The notes: generated by a model not told the origin, from the letters alone. Counted from the first letter of the stretch, positions 53,020-62,373 are shown. The stretch: 64,000 bases of DNA from Polyangiaceae bacterium (GCA_016719945.1 JADJYE010000021.1:20170-84169); one strand, 5' to 3'. Numbers and translations are program-made.

Positions 53020-55002
53020 TCAGCTCCGCCGCGCGGAGAGCAGCGGCTCGCAGACCTGCGAGCTCGGCGGCGGCTCGGCGAGCCCGCCCGTGCCCTCCGG
53101 AAGGAGCTGCCGGAGCCGGTAGGCTTGCGCGAAGTTGCGTCGCTCTGCCTTGACGAGGCCGTCGGAGGCGCGGCCTACCGAGAACAGCGTGATCATGACC
53201 TGGAGGATGCCCGCGAGGACCAGGAACGCCTCGATCCGAAAGGGAGTCATCTCCAGCATTCGCGGATAGAAGACGAGCTTTCCGCCCTCGAGCCCGTACG
53301 ACCTCGGCACCAACCCCCACCACTCGAGCCCCAGAGGGACGAGGAAGCTCAAGATCGCCGAGCCCGCGAGCAGCCACTGCGTCCAGCGATTGGCTCGCAG
53401 GGTGACGATGAAGATGGCCGCCAGGGTCGCCGCCATCCCGGGCAAGAAGAGCAGCGGGCCGACCAACGTGGACGTCGCGCCGACCATCAGGAAATTGAGG
53501 AGGATCTGCCGCCGCATGTATTGGGGGGCGCCCCTGCCGGTCGACCCGATCCACAGGGCATGGATCCCGACGAGGCCGACCATGACGTCCGAGATCAGCC
53601 AAGCCGTCCAGTCGTGGACGCCGACCCAGAGCATGATCGGGATGAAGCCCACCCACGACGCGTAGATATAGCCAGCGCGGCGCGCGCCCAGGGCGCGGTC
53701 CTTCAGCTCGACCGCCTTGAGCTCTCGCTCGGCCTCGGCAGGCAGCTCGTCCGACCGGAGGATCAGCGCCTCCGACAGCAGGGCGAGCGCCTGGTCGTTC
53801 GGCTCGAGGGCGAGCGCGCGCCCGAGCTCCCGCAGCGCGTCACCACGCCGCACGTGGTCCCCGCGCGCTGCGTCCGTCAGGGCCTCCCTCGCCTTCGCGA
53901 GGTGCTCATTCGCGAGCTCACGACGGCGCTCGACGTCACGCGCGCCGTCGAGCCATCGCTCGAGCGCGAGGCCTAGCTCGCGCGCGGAGAGCCTCGCCTC
54001 GGGCGTCTCGGCGGTCGCGCGCAGCACGAGATCGTCGAGCTCGGGCGCGATATCCGCGTCGGGCGCGCGCGAGGAGGGCCGCACGGAGGGGTTCGCCAGC
54101 GCCGAGACGAGCAGCTCGGGCACGGTGCGCCCGCGGTGGAGCGGATCGCGCGTCAAGAGCTCGAACAGGATCGCCCCGAGCGCGTAGACGTCACTCGGCT
54201 GCGCGACCTTGTCGTTGTCCCCGCGGGCCTGCTCGGGCGACATGTAACCGGGCGTGCCGACGAGCGACCCGGCGACCGTCGCCACCACGTCCGAGCTTGG
54301 CGGATCGGCCACGATCACCGAGCCCACGGTCTCGGCCCCGGGGTCGTCCGCGGACGAGAGGCGGGCGACACCCCAGTCGAGGACGTAGACCTCGCCGAAC
54401 TCGCCGAGCATCACGTTCTCGGGCTTGAGATCGCGGTGAATGACGCCACGGGCGTGGGCGTACGCCACGCAGAGACAGACCTGCGTGAAGGCCGACAGGA
54501 GCTTGCGGATCGGGAACGTCGCCTCCACCTTCGGATCGCCGGCGATCAGCCGATCCAAGATCTCGCGGAGCGTGAGTCCCTGGACGCGCTTCATCGTGAA
54601 ATGGGGCGGGCCGCCGTCGTCCTTGCCGAGGTCGTAGACCGGCACCACGCTCGGGTGCTCGAGCTGCCCCTGGAGCCTCGCTTCGCGAAAGAAGCGCGCC
54701 GTCCCGTCGCTGCCGGAGCCGCTCGGGCGAAGGACCTTCATGGCGACGTCCCGTCCGAGCCACACGTCGGACGACAGATGGACCTCGCCCATGCCGCCTT
54801 CGCCAAGGATGCGCCGCGAGAGGTAGCGTTGGCCCGACACCGACGCTGGGGCAAGGTTGACGGGCGCAGGGACCGAGCGCGCGTTTGCCCACGGCGAGCT
54901 GTTCGACGCCGCGGTGTCGCGCTGGGTGTCCCGCGTGTGCAGCGGGATCGTCTGAGCCGTGCTCAGCGCGGAGTCGGGGTCGTTCGAGTCGTACGGCGGC
55001 AT
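53020..55002 (-). CDS. Ser/Thr kinase with DWG motif and multi-helix membrane domain
   Basis: 660 residues. Kinase about 60-350: GEGGMGEVH, VAMKVL, catalytic VIHRDLKPEN (about 186), but the activation-loop motif is VLDWGVAR: DWG replaces DFG. DWG is a known variant in bacterial kinases, so activity is still likely, though regulation may differ. A helical linker (about 365-430) leads to six hydrophobic segments (about 440-625: YIYASWVGFIPIMLWVGV, LISDVMVGLVGIHALWIG, ILLNFLMVGATSTLVGPLLFL, ...). A membrane sensor fused to a kinase. Convergent with the lipoprotein gene (5 bases). Confidence 0.88.
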   Translation of the reverse strand: MPPYDSNDPDSALSTAQTIPLHTRDTQRDTAASNSSPWANARSVPAPVNLAPASVSGQRYLSRRILGEGGMGEVHLSSDVWLGRDVAMKVLRPSGSGSDGTARFFREARLQGQLEHPSVVPVYDLGKDDGGPPHFTMKRVQGLTLREILDRLIAGDPKVEATFPIRKLLSAFTQVCLCVAYAHARGVIHRDLKPENVMLGEFGEVYVLDWGVARLSSADDPGAETVGSVIVADPPSSDVVATVAGSLVGTPGYMSPEQARGDNDKVAQPSDVYALGAILFELLTRDPLHRGRTVPELLVSALANPSVRPSSRAPDADIAPELDDLVLRATAETPEARLSARELGLALERWLDGARDVERRRELANEHLAKAREALTDAARGDHVRRGDALRELGRALALEPNDQALALLSEALILRSDELPAEAERELKAVELKDRALGARRAGYIYASWVGFIPIMLWVGVHDWTAWLISDVMVGLVGIHALWIGSTGRGAPQYMRRQILLNFLMVGATSTLVGPLLFLPGMAATLAAIFIVTLRANRWTQWLLAGSAILSFLVPLGLEWWGLVPRSYGLEGGKLVFYPRMLEMTPFRIEAFLVLAGILQVMITLFSVGRASDGLVKAERRNFAQAYRLRQLLPEGTGGLAEPPPSSQVCEPLLSARRS

Positions 55003-55026
55003 GGGCCGGAGCCTAGCGCATGCCCG

Positions 55027-55902
55027 CTACGGAGGCGGCTCTTGGGGCTCTGCGAAGCGGGCGTCGCTCCGAAGCAGGTCAGCGAGCGCGCCCTTCACCG
55101 CGGCCGCGACCGGGCCGTCGTAGGCGTGCCCGATGTTGCCGGCGTCGACGACCATGGCGCGGACGCCGAGGGCCTCGAGGCGCGCGGCCCGCTTGGACGC
55201 GGGCGCCTTGCAGCCGCCCTGCGCGCACGCGAACAAGACGGCTCGACCTCCGCCGCGCGCGAACTTCGTCGCGACCTCCTCGGTGAAGCGATCGATCCCA
55301 CCCTCCACCAGAACGAGGATCGGAAAATCTGCCGGGCGACGCGCGGCGATCGCCACGCCCATGATCGCACCGAGGGAGAAGCCACTCCAGACCGGAGGAC
55401 CGGCGGCGAGGTGAGGGGAGTACGTGGAGCCGCGCAGGGCGGCGAGCGCGGCGTCGACCTCCTTCTCCAGGTCTTGGTTGGAGCGATAGGTGAAGCGAAC
55501 GTCGTCCTTGCTCGGTGAGTCTGGGCGAGCGTCGCCGCGCGGACACAGGACGAACGCCCTCGTCTCGACGATCTCGCCCCAGACCTCGCACTGCCACTCG
55601 GGGCGGTCGTAGTTGCCGTGGGTCGCGAGCACGATCGGTCGCGGACCGCGCGCGCCCACCGGCACCGCGACCACGGCGTCTCCGAAGCCGGGCACCGCGA
55701 GGCGCACGAACCGCTCGCCCGCGATCACGGGAGGCTTGGCAGGAGCCGCCGCCGTCAATGGAGCGGACGCCGGCATGCTCGGCGGCGCGCTCGGCGCGGA
55801 CGGTGCGGCGACGAGCGACGAGGCCCCGAGCGGTGCCTGCGGGTGCTCCCCACAGCCAGCGGCCAACAGCAGCACCGAGAGGAGCCAGCGCGGCGCGCCC
55901 AT
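55027..55902 (-). CDS. Alpha/beta-hydrolase lipoprotein
   Basis: 291 residues. Signal MGAPRWLLSVLLLAAGC (lipid Cys 17), Ala/Pro/Ser linker to about 55. The domain is an alpha/beta hydrolase: RPIVLATHGNYDRPEWQC, nucleophile GFSLGA (GxSxG), later LVLVEGGIDRF, and a final His in GNIGHAYDG. Intact. Located on the envelope; could act on esters or peptides outside the cell. Upstream 50 bases from the desaturase, same strand; may be read through. No closer substrate assignment is possible. Confidence 0.8.
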   Translation of the reverse strand: MGAPRWLLSVLLLAAGCGEHPQAPLGASSLVAAPSAPSAPPSMPASAPLTAAAPAKPPVIAGERFVRLAVPGFGDAVVAVPVGARGPRPIVLATHGNYDRPEWQCEVWGEIVETRAFVLCPRGDARPDSPSKDDVRFTYRSNQDLEKEVDAALAALRGSTYSPHLAAGPPVWSGFSLGAIMGVAIAARRPADFPILVLVEGGIDRFTEEVATKFARGGGRAVLFACAQGGCKAPASKRAARLEALGVRAMVVDAGNIGHAYDGPVAAAVKGALADLLRSDARFAEPQEPPP

Positions 55903-55956
55903 CCGCTCGTCATGCTCTCACGAACGGGGCGCCACGGGGGCCCGTTGCCATCGCGC

Positions 55957-57060
55957 TCAGCGGGACGGCTCGGCGCGTCCGCCGGGACCTGGCCGGCGCA
56001 TCTTCGTGTTGCCGACGAAGATGTCCGCCATTTTCTTCAGGCGGGAGAAGACGCCCTCTTGAAGGTAGGGCACGCCGTGCTTCTCGCAGATCGCCTTCAC
56101 CTTGGGCGCGACGCGCTGGTATTGGCGCATCGGCAGGTCCGGAAAGAGGTGGTGCTCGATCTGGTAGTTCAGGAAGAGGTGGGCGTAGTCGTTGAGGTCG
56201 CCCCCCGTCGCGTAGTTGGTCGAGGAGACGACCTGGCGCACGAGGTGCTCCGCCGGCGAAGCGGCGCGATCGTCCCAGCGGTAGAGGTCGACGCCCGCGT
56301 GGTTCGGACCGACGACGACGAAGGTGTGCACGTTCGCGACGACGTCGGCGAGCGCGGAGTTGGCAAGCGCGCTCAGCATGGCGAGCGGACCGAGCGGCGC
56401 ATAGAGCAGAGGGAGCGCGCCGAAGGTCCAGGCGCCGAACGGCAGCCATGAGCGGAGCGCCACCTCTCGATACACGTCCGCGGTGCTGGTGGGCTTGCCG
56501 TCGCGCTCGAGCAGCGTCTTCAGCGTCGCCGGGGCGTAATACGTCGCGCGCCACGTCCCCGCGAGCAGCGCGAGCATCAGGTAGCGCGCCGGCTTCGGGA
56601 GCTCGTGGACCCAGTCGACGTTGCGCTCGATGAGGTCGGGGTCCGTGTCTTCGCTGGTGAACGCGTGGTGGAGCACGTTGTGCTCGTGGATCCACGCCTC
56701 GGGCTCGATCCAATCGAAGAAGTCGGCGAACCGGCGGCCGCCGCGGGCGAACCGCGCGCTCGTCTTCTCGGGCGGCGCGCCCGGCACGCGGTCGTACCCC
56801 TTGTGCCCCACGTGGTGCAGCAAGAGCCACCGCGTGCTCTGTCCGAGCGCGAGGCCCAGCACGCTCACCGGGTTGGGACCGGCCCACGCCGTGAGCAGGC
56901 CCACGGCTCGGGCCGCGCGACCCCAGCGCTCGAGCCGCCCGAGGTGCTCGAGGTCCTCGGCGCCGAGGGACGCGAAGATCTCGGAGCGAAGCGCGCGGAT
57001 GTCTCTCGCGAACGCCTCGGCGTCGATCGTTGGGCGAACCGAGGTCGCAGCCTGCAACAT
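55957..57060 (-). CDS. Membrane fatty-acid desaturase
   Basis: 367 residues. Three His boxes typical of the membrane desaturase family: HHVGH (about 78-82), HEHNVLHH (about 124-132) and QIEHHLFP (about 298-305). Hydrophobic segments are at about 55-80, 150-170 and 210-250. The acidic N-terminal 30 residues are cytoplasmic. Enzyme inserts a double bond in membrane lipids using O2 and an electron donor such as cytochrome b5 or ferredoxin. Substrate and position of the bond are not visible. Myxobacteria make many unsaturated fatty acids, which fits. Confidence 0.88.
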   Translation of the reverse strand: MLQAATSVRPTIDAEAFARDIRALRSEIFASLGAEDLEHLGRLERWGRAARAVGLLTAWAGPNPVSVLGLALGQSTRWLLLHHVGHKGYDRVPGAPPEKTSARFARGGRRFADFFDWIEPEAWIHEHNVLHHAFTSEDTDPDLIERNVDWVHELPKPARYLMLALLAGTWRATYYAPATLKTLLERDGKPTSTADVYREVALRSWLPFGAWTFGALPLLYAPLGPLAMLSALANSALADVVANVHTFVVVGPNHAGVDLYRWDDRAASPAEHLVRQVVSSTNYATGGDLNDYAHLFLNYQIEHHLFPDLPMRQYQRVAPKVKAICEKHGVPYLQEGVFSRLKKMADIFVGNTKMRRPGPGGRAEPSR

Positions 57061-57496
57061 GGGGCGGCGATGTACTCGGCTTCGGCCGTGGGCGGTAGCG
57101 CATCAGGCGCGAAAAATTCTTGGCACGCCCTTGACGCAATCGGTGCCCGCCTTACGCACTGATGGCAGCTCACAATTTTCTGGGCTTACCCGCCTCGCTG
57201 CGACGTGGGGCGCGGAAGCTTGGGCATCACACCGCGGGTGTGGTGGCAGCTGAGTTCGATCGACGTGAGGGAGCGCTCGCCGCCAACAGGCCACCGTGCC
57301 GACCGGCAAACGACAGCGGGCACCTGACTCCCGGTGACATGACAGGCCAGCAGCAGTTTCGCGCCACGGCGGCGCCAAACCCACAGCTAGGTCGAGGCAT
57401 GGCGAAGGGGCCGCACTGGGCAAGTGTCGGCCCCTTCGTTCATTGGGTGCGGCACCGGCCGCGGACCTCGTGCGCGGCCCGGCCCGTGGCCCGAGA
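57061..57496. other. Intergenic stretch
   Basis: No gene is seen. It contains the shared upstream region of the desaturase, and at its right end a strong hairpin (57403-57438) that serves the HPF-like gene. Short AT-rich patches (AAAAATTCTTGG near 57112) could be promoter elements for the desaturase, but no clear consensus is visible. Confidence 0.5.
57403..57438 (-). terminator. Terminator of the HPF-like gene
   Basis: CGAAGGGGCCG and CGGCCCCTTCG form an 11-base stem, and the inner CACT/AGTG bases extend it. It lies about 60 bases after the stop of the minus-strand HPF-like gene. There is no strong T tract. Confidence 0.65.
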
Positions 57497-57862
57497 TCAC
57501 GCCGTCTGCCGCGCCAGCCCCCGTCGAGCCCGGGCTGTCGGCCTCGACGCGTTCACCACGTCCCGCTCCCGGCCGAGCCAGCGAATGACCGCCCGCGCGA
57601 CGATGTCCAGCGCGTGCGCCACAGCCGCGTGCACGCCGACGTCGCGGACCTCCACCACCCGGGTCTCGAGGCGGTCCCCTCCGACGGATACGACGCAGCG
57701 CTTGTCGAGCCCGCCCTTCGGGCCGTTCGTGTCCTCGAGCTGGATGTGGACCCACCGGACGTGCGCGGACAAACGACCCAGGGCGGTGTCGACCTTGCCC
57801 TTGATGAACGCCGTCTGCTCGTCGTCGAGCTTGATCCCCTTCTGTGCAACACGGATGCGCAT
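57497..57862 (-). CDS. HPF/RaiA-like ribosome hibernation factor
   Basis: 121 residues from ATG 57862, with strong ribosome site AGGAGG. The arrangement MRIRVAQKGIKLDDEQTAFIKGKVDTALGRLSAHVRWVHIQLED, VVSVGGDRLETRVVEVRD, AHALDIVARAVIRWLGRERD matches the beta-alpha-beta-beta-beta-alpha fold of HPF/RaiA, which blocks the 30S decoding site during stationary phase. The long HPF C-terminal dimer domain is absent, so this is a short form; the last 18 residues are basic and disordered. Identity is by pattern, not by a specific motif. Confidence 0.62.
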   Translation of the reverse strand: MRIRVAQKGIKLDDEQTAFIKGKVDTALGRLSAHVRWVHIQLEDTNGPKGGLDKRCVVSVGGDRLETRVVEVRDVGVHAAVAHALDIVARAVIRWLGRERDVVNASRPTARARRGLARQTA

Positions 57863-57991
57863 CGTGACCTCCTGGCCTCAGCTTGCGAGCGCCGCGTTGC
57901 TTCGGCCATGAGCAAATATTGGAGCATCGCTTCGGTTTGATCGAAGTGTCGTTTGCAGAGCTTCAGGGCTGCGCCGACGCTGCTCAGCGCC

Positions 57992-58609
57992 CTACTCAGC
58001 CACCGCCACGCCGCTGCGCACCGTGGACATCCACTTCGGAAAGTCTTCGCGGAGCTTCGTCCTCTCGATGACGAAGCGCCCCGTGTCGGTCAGGCTGCGG
58101 ACGATGTCGCGCTGGAGGGTGCAGCCGCCAGCGACCTTCTTCCACGTGGGCTCGAGCGAGCGCTGGAGGGTGCGAGAGCTCTCTGTCTGTGCGACGCCGT
58201 GCTCGGCGAAGAGCAGCTTGCCGCCACGGCGCACGACTCGCGCCAGCTCCTGTGCGACGACGGCCGGGTCGTCGACGCTGCAAAACGTGTAGGTGATGAC
58301 GAGCGTGTCGAAGCTCTCGTCGGGGAAGGGGAGCCTCTCGGCGACGCCCTCGAGGAGCTCGACGTCGAAGCCGACCTCGGCGGCCCGGACGCGAGCCTTG
58401 GCGAGCAGCGCTGGAGACGGATCGAGCCCGACCCACCGCTCGACCCGGGCGCGGTCGGCGTGGGGCAGGTTCAACCCCGAGCCGACCCCAACGTCGAGCA
58501 CACGTCCTTCGGCGAGGGGGATGAGCTCGCTACGGTGCTTCGAGGGACCGCGGCCGGAGCAGACGGCGTCGATCGCGCGGGACAGCACGTGCTCCGACCA
58601 GAAGGACAT
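57992..58609 (-). CDS. Class I SAM-dependent methyltransferase
   Basis: 205 residues. Motif I VLDVGVGSGLN (about 37-47), motif post-I WVGLDPSPALLAKA, motif II LVITYTFCSVDD and motif III GGKLLFAEHG. Methyltransferase type 11-like, of the small-molecule or ubiquinone kind. Intact, soluble. The next gene on the other strand starts 94 bases away. Substrate unknown. Confidence 0.85.
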   Translation of the reverse strand: MSFWSEHVLSRAIDAVCSGRGPSKHRSELIPLAEGRVLDVGVGSGLNLPHADRARVERWVGLDPSPALLAKARVRAAEVGFDVELLEGVAERLPFPDESFDTLVITYTFCSVDDPAVVAQELARVVRRGGKLLFAEHGVAQTESSRTLQRSLEPTWKKVAGGCTLQRDIVRSLTDTGRFVIERTKLREDFPKWMSTVRSGVAVAE

Positions 58610-58703
58610 GTCGACTGCTTACCAGGTGGAGACGCGGCGCGCGACGACACGCTCTCGACGGGGCCGCTCGCGGATCGCCCGCGCCTCGTGCGATCGTGCC
58701 GGC

Positions 58704-59351
58704 GTGAAGGTCGCGCCCGTCCTCGCCGCAGCGTGTGTGCTCGTCGCGTCGTCCGTCGCTCGCGCCGAGCCCCTGCCTCCCACCGGACCCACGCGCCATG
58801 GCGCCATGGAGGACGCCATGCGCAGGTACTTTCGAGGTGAGCTGCGGGAGTCCGCGTCGTTCCTGGGCGTCGGCGCCGGCACGGCGTTCATCGGCGGCGC
58901 CCTCGCCACCCAGGGCGAATTCGGCGTTGGCGCCGCTTCGGCGATCTTTCCCGTGAGCGCGATCGAGATCGGAGCGGCGATCGTCTTGCTCGCTCGCACC
59001 GATGGCCAGCTCGCCGACCTCGTCGCCCTGCACCGCAAGAGCCCCGCCGAATACCGCGCCGAGGAGCTCCCGCGAATGCGGAGAGTCAAGCTCTGGTTCG
59101 ACGTCTATATGGGCGTCGAGATCGGGCTCATCGCGCTGGGCGGCGCCAGCATCGCCTTCGGCGTGGTCGACCACCGCGACGGCTTCGTCGGTGCAGGCGT
59201 CGGCCTCGCCAGCCAGGCCGGCGCGATGCTCACCTTCGATCTCTTCGCCTCTGCCCGCGCCGACAGCTACACCGAGCACATCGAGCGCCTCACCCCCGAG
59301 ATTCGTCCCGTCGTCGGCCCCACGGGAGTGGGCGTCGAAGGTCGCTTCTGA
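58704..59351 (+). CDS. Membrane protein with signal peptide, hypothetical
   Basis: 215 residues from GTG 58704, chosen because it gives a clean signal (VKVAPVLAAACVLVASSVARA, cut before EPLPP). Four later hydrophobic segments: about 50-70 (FLGVGAGTAFIGGALATQG), 78-98, 130-150 (MGVEIGLIALGGASIAFGVV) and 155-175. Ends with a soluble tail (EIRPVVGPTGVGVEGRF). No family recognised. Similar helix-rich proteins occur in myxobacteria. Confidence 0.62.
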   Translation: MKVAPVLAAACVLVASSVARAEPLPPTGPTRHGAMEDAMRRYFRGELRESASFLGVGAGTAFIGGALATQGEFGVGAASAIFPVSAIEIGAAIVLLARTDGQLADLVALHRKSPAEYRAEELPRMRRVKLWFDVYMGVEIGLIALGGASIAFGVVDHRDGFVGAGVGLASQAGAMLTFDLFASARADSYTEHIERLTPEIRPVVGPTGVGVEGRF

Positions 59352-59396
59352 TCCTGAGCCCGGCGTCGGACCCGCGAGCAAGCTCGGACGTGCCGG

Positions 59397-59567
59397 GTGG
59401 GAGGTCCTGCCGCCGACGCCGCGGAGGCTGCCGCCCTCAAGCTCGCGCGCCAGGCTTGCAGGGAGGTCGCCGCCGAGCTTCACGCGGTCGTCGGTGTGCC
59501 ACGCCCGGTTCACGCCACTGCAGCCGTGGACGCCTTGCGCCGGGCGCTCTGGCAGCACGCGGCGTAG
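59397..59567 (+). pseudogene. Possible C-terminal gene remnant
   Basis: 56 residues from GTG 59397: AADAAEAAALKLARQACREVAAELHA, then VVGVPRPVHATAAVDALRRALWQHAA, stop at 59565-59567. Codon bias is good, with third-position G/C throughout, and the sequence is helical. The frame has no upstream extension with a good start and no partner. It could be a small real protein or the end of a lost gene. Confidence 0.35.
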
Positions 59568-59607
59568 GCGCGAAGCCGAGCTTCGTTTCAAGCCTCGGCG
59601 CGCGCTC

Positions 59608-60696
59608 TCAACGAGGGACGCGTCGCCAACGCCCCTCGACGCGTTCCAGCAGGCCCGCGCGATCGCGGATCCGCTCGAGGTGCGGAAGCCCACGCGCGGC
59701 GGGATCTTCCAGCAAGCCAGCGAGCCAGTCGGCGTCGTAGGTGTCCAGCGCGGTCGCGTCGATCTCACGGACCCACCGCCAATCCGGCGCTCCGAAGGTC
59801 TTGCTGACGAATTGCAGACCCGTGAGGGTGACCTTGGACGGGAAGCCTCGCGAAAACTCGACGTCGCGCGCGACGCGGCCGAGCGCTCCTGCGAGCGTCT
59901 TGTGGTGCTTGCGTAGGAGCGCGTTCTCGCCGGGTGAGGGGGGGCCGTCGCCGCGGGCGAGCTGCAGCATGATGAGCTCGCCTCGAGGATCGCCGACGCT
60001 GAGCAGCGCGTCGGCAAGGACCTGGAGCGTCTCGTCGTCCTGGAGATCAGCGAGCGCCAAGCTCACGAGCTCATCGATGTGCTCGGGGCGTGCTCCCGTG
60101 GGCGCGCGCAGCTTCACGCCGAGCTCGGACGCGAGCCGAACGACGATCTGCCGCGTGGTGGGATCGAGGTCCGACGCGGGACGAATGCTCGCGCCGAGCT
60201 TCCTCGCGCGGGTCTGAGACGTCTTCCTGAGCGCTTCGCCGTAATCGATGAGCGGGGCCTTCGCGAAATCGTCGAGGACCGGGATCGACCGCGGGTCGCT
60301 CACTTCCTCGAGGAGCTCGAAGAGCATGCCGTTGAAGGAGCGCCAGCTGTCTCCACGGGCCACCGGTCGGGTGAGCCACTCGTGCGCGAACGTCGCGAGG
60401 CGCGGATCGGGCGCCCAGGGTCGAAGGAGCCTGAGGTGTGCGAGCGACTCGGATGCGCTCACGGTCGCGAGCGCGCGCGGCACGAGCAGGCCCAGGTCCT
60501 CCGCGCGGCAACCTTGGGCGATCTGTTGAAAGGTGGGGTCGACCTTCGCGGTGTTGCGCTGGAGCACCCGACCCCGCGCCCGAACGACGGCGCTCGAGGC
60601 GCCCTCGAGCAGCGCGGCGACATCCGGGTGCCGTGTCAGTCGCCACAGAGCGAGCAGATCGCGAACGAGCTGAACGGGATCTTGCACGGTCGCCAT
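59608..60696 (-). CDS. TIGR02996-domain-like hypothetical protein
   Basis: 362 residues from ATG 60696. Helical repeats with an ending typical of the myxobacterial and planctomycete repeat-companion (TIGR02996) pattern, LQVLADALLSVGDPRGELIMLQLA (about 230-253), which reads as a DxRGExIxLQxA motif. The C-terminus (FSRGFPSKVTLTGLQFVSKT, RWVREIDATALDTYDADWL) has leucine-rich-repeat-like strands. This kind of protein is common and of unknown function; some are repeat proteins for protein-protein contact. Cytoplasmic. Confidence 0.7.
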   Translation of the reverse strand: MATVQDPVQLVRDLLALWRLTRHPDVAALLEGASSAVVRARGRVLQRNTAKVDPTFQQIAQGCRAEDLGLLVPRALATVSASESLAHLRLLRPWAPDPRLATFAHEWLTRPVARGDSWRSFNGMLFELLEEVSDPRSIPVLDDFAKAPLIDYGEALRKTSQTRARKLGASIRPASDLDPTTRQIVVRLASELGVKLRAPTGARPEHIDELVSLALADLQDDETLQVLADALLSVGDPRGELIMLQLARGDGPPSPGENALLRKHHKTLAGALGRVARDVEFSRGFPSKVTLTGLQFVSKTFGAPDWRWVREIDATALDTYDADWLAGLLEDPAARGLPHLERIRDRAGLLERVEGRWRRVPR

Positions 60697-60706
60697 CGCC
60701 GCAGAC

Positions 60707-60937
60707 CTATTGGGTCGCACGGACGAACACGCCGACGACGAGCAGCACGCTGCCGATCGCGCCCGTGACGACAGCGAACCATGCGCGACCCTTCCCGGTC
60801 TTGGCCGGATGCTTCTCGAGATCCCGAAGCGCGACGATCCCTAGCAGCAAGGCGAGAGGCGCTGGCAGACACAGGAAGGACGCGAACCCCACGTACCCGG
60901 CGAGGAACGCGAGCCCCGAGACGTTGACGGGTACCAC
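60707..60937 (-). CDS. DUF4190-like membrane protein, 5' end uncertain
   Basis: 76 residues as read from GTG 60937: VVPVNVSGLAFLAGYVGFAS, LALLLGIVALRDLEKHP, RAWFAVVTGAIGSVLLVVGVF, two helix pairs typical of DUF4190. Upstream in the same frame the sequence carries on in a way that suits the family (YGPQHGHPG, GGPRPNQELEL), so the true start is upstream but has no usable codon. An ATG at 60991 is out of frame by one base, and a G-run of six near 60966-60971 could hold the missing base. Small envelope protein. Confidence 0.65.
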   Translation of the reverse strand: MVPVNVSGLAFLAGYVGFASFLCLPAPLALLLGIVALRDLEKHPAKTGKGRAWFAVVTGAIGSVLLVVGVFVRATQ

Positions 60938-61164
60938 GAGCTCGAGCTCCTGGTTCGGCCGCGGACCCCCCGCGGCCCCAGGATGCCCATGCTGCGGACC
61001 GTAAACGCGTCTGAACGTAACGAATTCAGCAGCGCGCGATAGCCAGTAACCTCACCGACGAGCGGAAGGGTCGGCCACGCCGAGCCCGCTCATGACGAGC
61101 GCGTGACACGGTCGCCGAGGGTGCGTGACCTACCGCGAGACGATCGTGCGCCACGAGCGGTACG

Positions 61165-62373
61165 ATGCGCCGCATGCGTTATCGCGATGAGCGAGATGCC
61201 CTGCGGCACCGCGTCGACAACCTCGAGCAAGACCTCGCCGTCGCGCGCAAGGAGCTCGAGGCGAAGGACGACCACGAGCAGCAGCGGCGCGTGCTCCAGC
61301 TCGAGGAGCGCGTCGGCGCTCTTCGCGCGATGCTCTCCGACGTCGAGCACGAGCTCGCGCAGGTGCGCGCCCAGAAGCCCGCACGCAGCCGCGGCCTCGT
61401 CGCCGTCGCCGTGGGCGGCGGCGTCGCCCTCCTGGCGGTGCTGGCAGCGGTCTTCCTGATCCGCTCGAGCGCCGAGCCTCCCCCGCCGATGCCCGTTCCG
61501 CAGCCGGTCGTGACGTTCGCGCCTCCGCCGACCGTGGCTCCGCTCCCCGCGCCCGAGCCGGCGCGTCCGGAGCCGCCGAAGCCACCGTCGCGAACCCTCG
61601 ATGCGACGTGGAGCGCGAAGGTCACGAAGGTGACGGGCGAAGCTCCGGTCAAGGTCGGCGCCACGTGCGCGGTGAAGGGCAAGCTCGGCGCCGACGGCTC
61701 GCAGGCGAAGGTGCGCGGCGTCGTGCTCCAGTGCGGCGACGCGGTGCTCTACGACCTGGCCGGCAAGTTCAACGGCATGTCCCAGCGGGGCGGCGCGGCC
61801 GCCGAAGAGCTCGCCCCGAACGGCGTTGGCCAGCGTTACGCGATGGTGTTCGACGACGTCGGCGCGCGCACCGGCAAGCCGCAGCTCTCGGTGAACACCG
61901 AGAAGCGCTCGGTCGCCCTGTGGACCGAGAGCGCGCCCGCGTTCCGCGTCGAGCTCGCCGCCGACACGTGGAGCGGCGTCGTGGGAGGCGAGCCCCTCCT
62001 GCCGACCACGAAGCAGACCCTGCTCGCGACCGCGACCGTCGCGAAGGTGAACGGCCCCGCGCCGGTGAGAAAGGGGGACAGCTGCCGCGTGAAGAGCGCC
62101 CCCGCGCGGGAGGACAAGTGCGTCACCATCGTCGAGTGCAAGGGCCGCGTCCTCTACGGCGGCGAGGGACTCGGCGCCTCCGCGTGTACGATCGAAGGCG
62201 ATCGCGTCGCGACGGTCACGGACGGAACCACCAGCGAGCAGGAGGGCGGCGGCGATCCGGCCCTCAGCCTCGACGCGAAGGCCGGCACGATCACCGTCGT
62301 CGAAGAGAAGGCCGGCAAGAAGTGGGACATCGCGCTCACGATCGACCCGGCCACGGGCGGCACGTCGCGTTAG
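61165..62373 (+). CDS. Membrane-anchored coiled-coil protein with secreted domain
   Basis: 402 residues from ATG 61165 (ATG at 61174 is a close alternative). An N-terminal cytoplasmic coiled coil of about 70 residues (EQDLAVARKELEAKDDHEQQRRVLQLEERVG), one membrane helix at about 76-96 (GLVAVAVGGGVALLAVLAAVFLI), a Pro-rich linker (about 100-145), then two beta domains with four Cys each or so, probably outside (TCAVKGKLGADG, VVLQCGDAVLYDLAG; SCRVKS, CVTIVECKG). I recall this shape in many myxobacterial proteins of unknown function. It lies directly before the tRNA, with no terminator visible. Confidence 0.75.
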   Translation: MRRMRYRDERDALRHRVDNLEQDLAVARKELEAKDDHEQQRRVLQLEERVGALRAMLSDVEHELAQVRAQKPARSRGLVAVAVGGGVALLAVLAAVFLIRSSAEPPPPMPVPQPVVTFAPPPTVAPLPAPEPARPEPPKPPSRTLDATWSAKVTKVTGEAPVKVGATCAVKGKLGADGSQAKVRGVVLQCGDAVLYDLAGKFNGMSQRGGAAAEELAPNGVGQRYAMVFDDVGARTGKPQLSVNTEKRSVALWTESAPAFRVELAADTWSGVVGGEPLLPTTKQTLLATATVAKVNGPAPVRKGDSCRVKSAPAREDKCVTIVECKGRVLYGGEGLGASACTIEGDRVATVTDGTTSEQEGGGDPALSLDAKAGTITVVEEKAGKKWDIALTIDPATGGTSR

